Positions 14,488 through 15,629 of a stretch of DNA of 15,629 nt are shown piece after piece. How positions within the stretch are numbered: position 1 is the first letter of the stretch; each line of letters opens with the position of its first letter. This DNA comes from an uncultured Oscillospiraceae bacterium (GTDB taxonomy: Bacteria > Bacillota > Clostridia > Oscillospirales > Ruminococcaceae): the NCBI GenBank assembly GCA_934527255.1, contig CAKTAM010000041.1:1-15629 (forward strand), given 5' to 3'. The notes under the pieces were generated by a model. It had not been told where the DNA came from. It saw only the letters and a program-made list of their open reading frames with translations, and searched no databases. The position numbers and the translations under genes are program-made.

Positions 14488-15285
14488 ATGCACCACAAAT
14501 CACTGACCCCAAAACAGAAAAAGCTGGCCGGTATTCTGACCCTTGCCATTTTTTTGCTGTTCAGCTTCGCTGTGGCCTGGTTTATCGGTCGGCCGATGAT
14601 CCGCTTTGTATCCGAGCCGGAAAAGTTTCAGCGCTGGGTGGATGCCCACGGCATTGGCGGGCGGCTGGCTTTTCTGGGCATGATGATCTTGCAGGTCATC
14701 ATTGCCGTGATACCCGGCGAACCGCTGGAAATTGGGGCCGGATATGCCTTTGGCGCATGGGAGGGCACCCTGCTGTGCATGCTGGGCGCGGCACTGGGCG
14801 GCGCGCTGGTGTTTGGGCTGGTGCGGCGCTTTGGTATGCCGCTGGTGGAAATTTTCTTTTCCCCGGAAAAAATTCGGTCGCTGCGCTTTCTGCAGGACAG
14901 CCGCCGCCTGAACCTGCTGACGTTTCTGGTGTTCTTTATTCCGGGCACGCCAAAGGATCTGCTGACCTATGTGGCCGGGCTAACGCCCATCCGCTTTTGG
15001 ACGTATTTCTGGCTGACGGCCGTCGCACGCATTCCCTCCATTGTCACCTCGACCATTGGCGGCGATGCGCTGGGCATGAAGAACTACTGGTTTGCGGTGA
15101 TCGCCTTCGGCGTTACCGCCCTGATCAGCGCGGGCGGGCTGCTGGTGTACCGGCACATCTGCCGCCGCCACGCCGCAGAGGATGCCGCAAAAAAACCGGC
15201 GCAGACGCCCGCAGCGACGGACGCCATGCCGACGCCGCCAAACAAAGCATCTGCCGCCGAAGACGACGCCGGGGCAAACGGCTGA
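14488..15285 (+). CDS. TVP38/TMEM64-family (DedA-like, VTT domain) membrane protein
   Basis: A 265-residue multi-pass membrane protein of the VTT/SNARE-associated Golgi protein group. Relatives include DedA proteins and phospholipid scramblases/flippases, and bacterial members affect envelope lipid recycling and proton balance. The hydrophobic segments are about 13-34, 58-76, 94-112, 142-152, 170-185 and 201-221. The family's re-entrant motifs are seen twice: IPGEPLEIGAGYAFG (75-89) and IPGTPKDLLTYVAGLTP (151-167), the latter with the conserved arginine-proline of AVARIPS downstream. The C-terminal tail (~228-265) is a low-complexity Ala/Pro/Lys-rich cytoplasmic stretch. The ATG at 14488 is chosen from family length, but the AAAGGG upstream is rather far (14 bases), so the start is less certain. 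No clear promoter or terminator was found for it. Confidence 0.87.
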   Translation: MHHKSLTPKQKKLAGILTLAIFLLFSFAVAWFIGRPMIRFVSEPEKFQRWVDAHGIGGRLAFLGMMILQVIIAVIPGEPLEIGAGYAFGAWEGTLLCMLGAALGGALVFGLVRRFGMPLVEIFFSPEKIRSLRFLQDSRRLNLLTFLVFFIPGTPKDLLTYVAGLTPIRFWTYFWLTAVARIPSIVTSTIGGDALGMKNYWFAVIAFGVTALISAGGLLVYRHICRRHAAEDAAKKPAQTPAATDAMPTPPNKASAAEDDAGANG

Positions 15286-15342
15286 CCCCCACAGCGCCCG
15301 GTAACGGCCGCAAACACCGCCAACAGCGCTTGCGGCAGCACG

Positions 15343-15408
15343 GTGGATAAACTGCGCCTTCCATCTGCCGTCCTTGCGTTTATAGATGTTTTCTCCTGTT
15401 CTTGACAT
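15343..15408 (-). pseudogene. 5' remnant of a tyrosine integrase gene
   Basis: On the minus strand an ATG at 15408 opens a frame whose first 22 residues include RTGENIYKRKDGRW, the typical N-terminal arm-binding start of phage and conjugative-element tyrosine integrases in Clostridia. A ribosome site (GAAAGGA) lies about ten bases upstream and a -10 box at 15444-15449. After about position 15343 the similarity stops: no SAM-like or catalytic domain (R..HxxR..Y) follows, and the frame instead runs antisense into the TVP38 gene until 14980. So the start signals and arm-domain start survive while the rest of the gene is deleted. Recognition rests on a short but distinctive motif. Confidence 0.65.
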
Positions 15409-15443
15409 TTGCAGCGCATCCTTTCTTTGCAATTCTGACGGTA

Positions 15444-15449
15444 ATTATA
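15444..15449 (-). promoter_or_regulatory. -10 box upstream of the integrase remnant
   Basis: A perfect TATAAT on the minus strand lies 35 bases before the remnant's ATG. No good -35 is seen at 16-18 bp, so strength is doubtful. If active, the transcript would run antisense to the 3' end of the TVP38 gene. Confidence 0.45.
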
Positions 15450-15555
15450 CGGAGAATGCGTTTGAAATGCGACCCATCCGGCCTGCTGTGCTTTTGGCCG
15501 CCCGGCAAAAATACCGCACCTTTGACAAAATATCCCCGTTTTTTAGGGGCAGTTC

Positions 15556-15584
15556 TTGACTTTGCCGCTTTGGGTGGATATAAT
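15556..15584 (+). promoter_or_regulatory. Strong promoter firing out of the window
   Basis: TTGACT (15556-15561), a 17-bp spacer and perfect TATAAT (15579-15584) form a near-consensus promoter. Just upstream is a second TTGACA (15522-15527) and a small hairpin CCCC-GTTTTTTA-GGGG (15533-15548). The transcript start would fall near 15591, and the last bases hold GAGT-GGTTT-ACTC (15617-15629), the start of a possible leader hairpin. The gene it serves lies beyond the window. Confidence 0.8.
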
Positions 15585-15629
15585 AGGAAAAAATAAATAG
15601 TTTTTGGCGCTTCGCAGAGTGGTTTACTC

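Noticed and set aside
15605..15629. Start of a tRNA-Ser-like gene (GCAGAGTGGTTTA resembles a D-arm)
   Set aside because: The sequence is cut off and the visible bases pair as GAGT/ACTC rather than as a proper D-stem with the required acceptor and T8; not supportable.

Overview
The window is a stretch of chromosome from a GC-rich, Gram-positive Clostridia bacterium. The style fits Oscillospiraceae/Ruminococcaceae gut anaerobes such as Faecalibacterium, Subdoligranulum or Gemmiger; this is inferred from codon use, gene types and Shine-Dalgarno sites, with no marker gene to prove it. Most of it is ordinary chromosome: short transcription units with clear promoters and hairpin terminators, separated by GC-rich spacers.

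Layout. Positions 1-1545: 3' part of a type-2-like isoleucyl-tRNA synthetase (ileS) and its terminator. 1650-2547: a promoter and a lone NapH-like membrane protein with two 4Fe-4S ferredoxin clusters. 2546-2849: the decayed C-terminal end of a type I restriction specificity subunit (HsdS), lying between two arms of what looks like one split terminator. 2861-3822: a MerR-family regulator with a textbook MerR promoter (19-bp spacer filled by a dyad) and a bidirectional terminator. 3884-6505 (minus strand): a CE15-type glucuronoyl esterase-like hydrolase downstream of a PLP aminotransferase. 6916-9153: a phosphoglucomutase and ribosomal protein L31, each with its own promoter. 9193-9825: a YigZ/IMPACT-family protein. 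9826-10529: a 700-base gene-free stretch holding a terminator, an unexplained segment, an array of five small dyads and a promoter. 10530-14374: a monofunctional peptidoglycan glycosyltransferase, then a VanRS-like response regulator/histidine kinase pair. 14488-15285: a TVP38/TMEM64-family membrane protein. 15343-15449 (minus): the first codons of a tyrosine integrase with its ribosome site and a -10 box, otherwise deleted. 15556-15584: a strong promoter firing out of the window.

The genes do not form one pathway. Functional themes are translation (ileS, rpmE), sugar phosphate and amino-acid metabolism (phosphoglucomutase, aminotransferase), the cell envelope (glycosyltransferase with a neighbouring two-component system, TVP38 protein) and two scars of mobile or defence DNA (hsdS and integrase remnants). 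I found no intact novel defence or mobile system. The most unusual items are the HsdS remnant inside a split terminator, the five-dyad array upstream of the glycosyltransferase promoter, and the beheaded integrase whose start signals now point antisense into the TVP38 gene.
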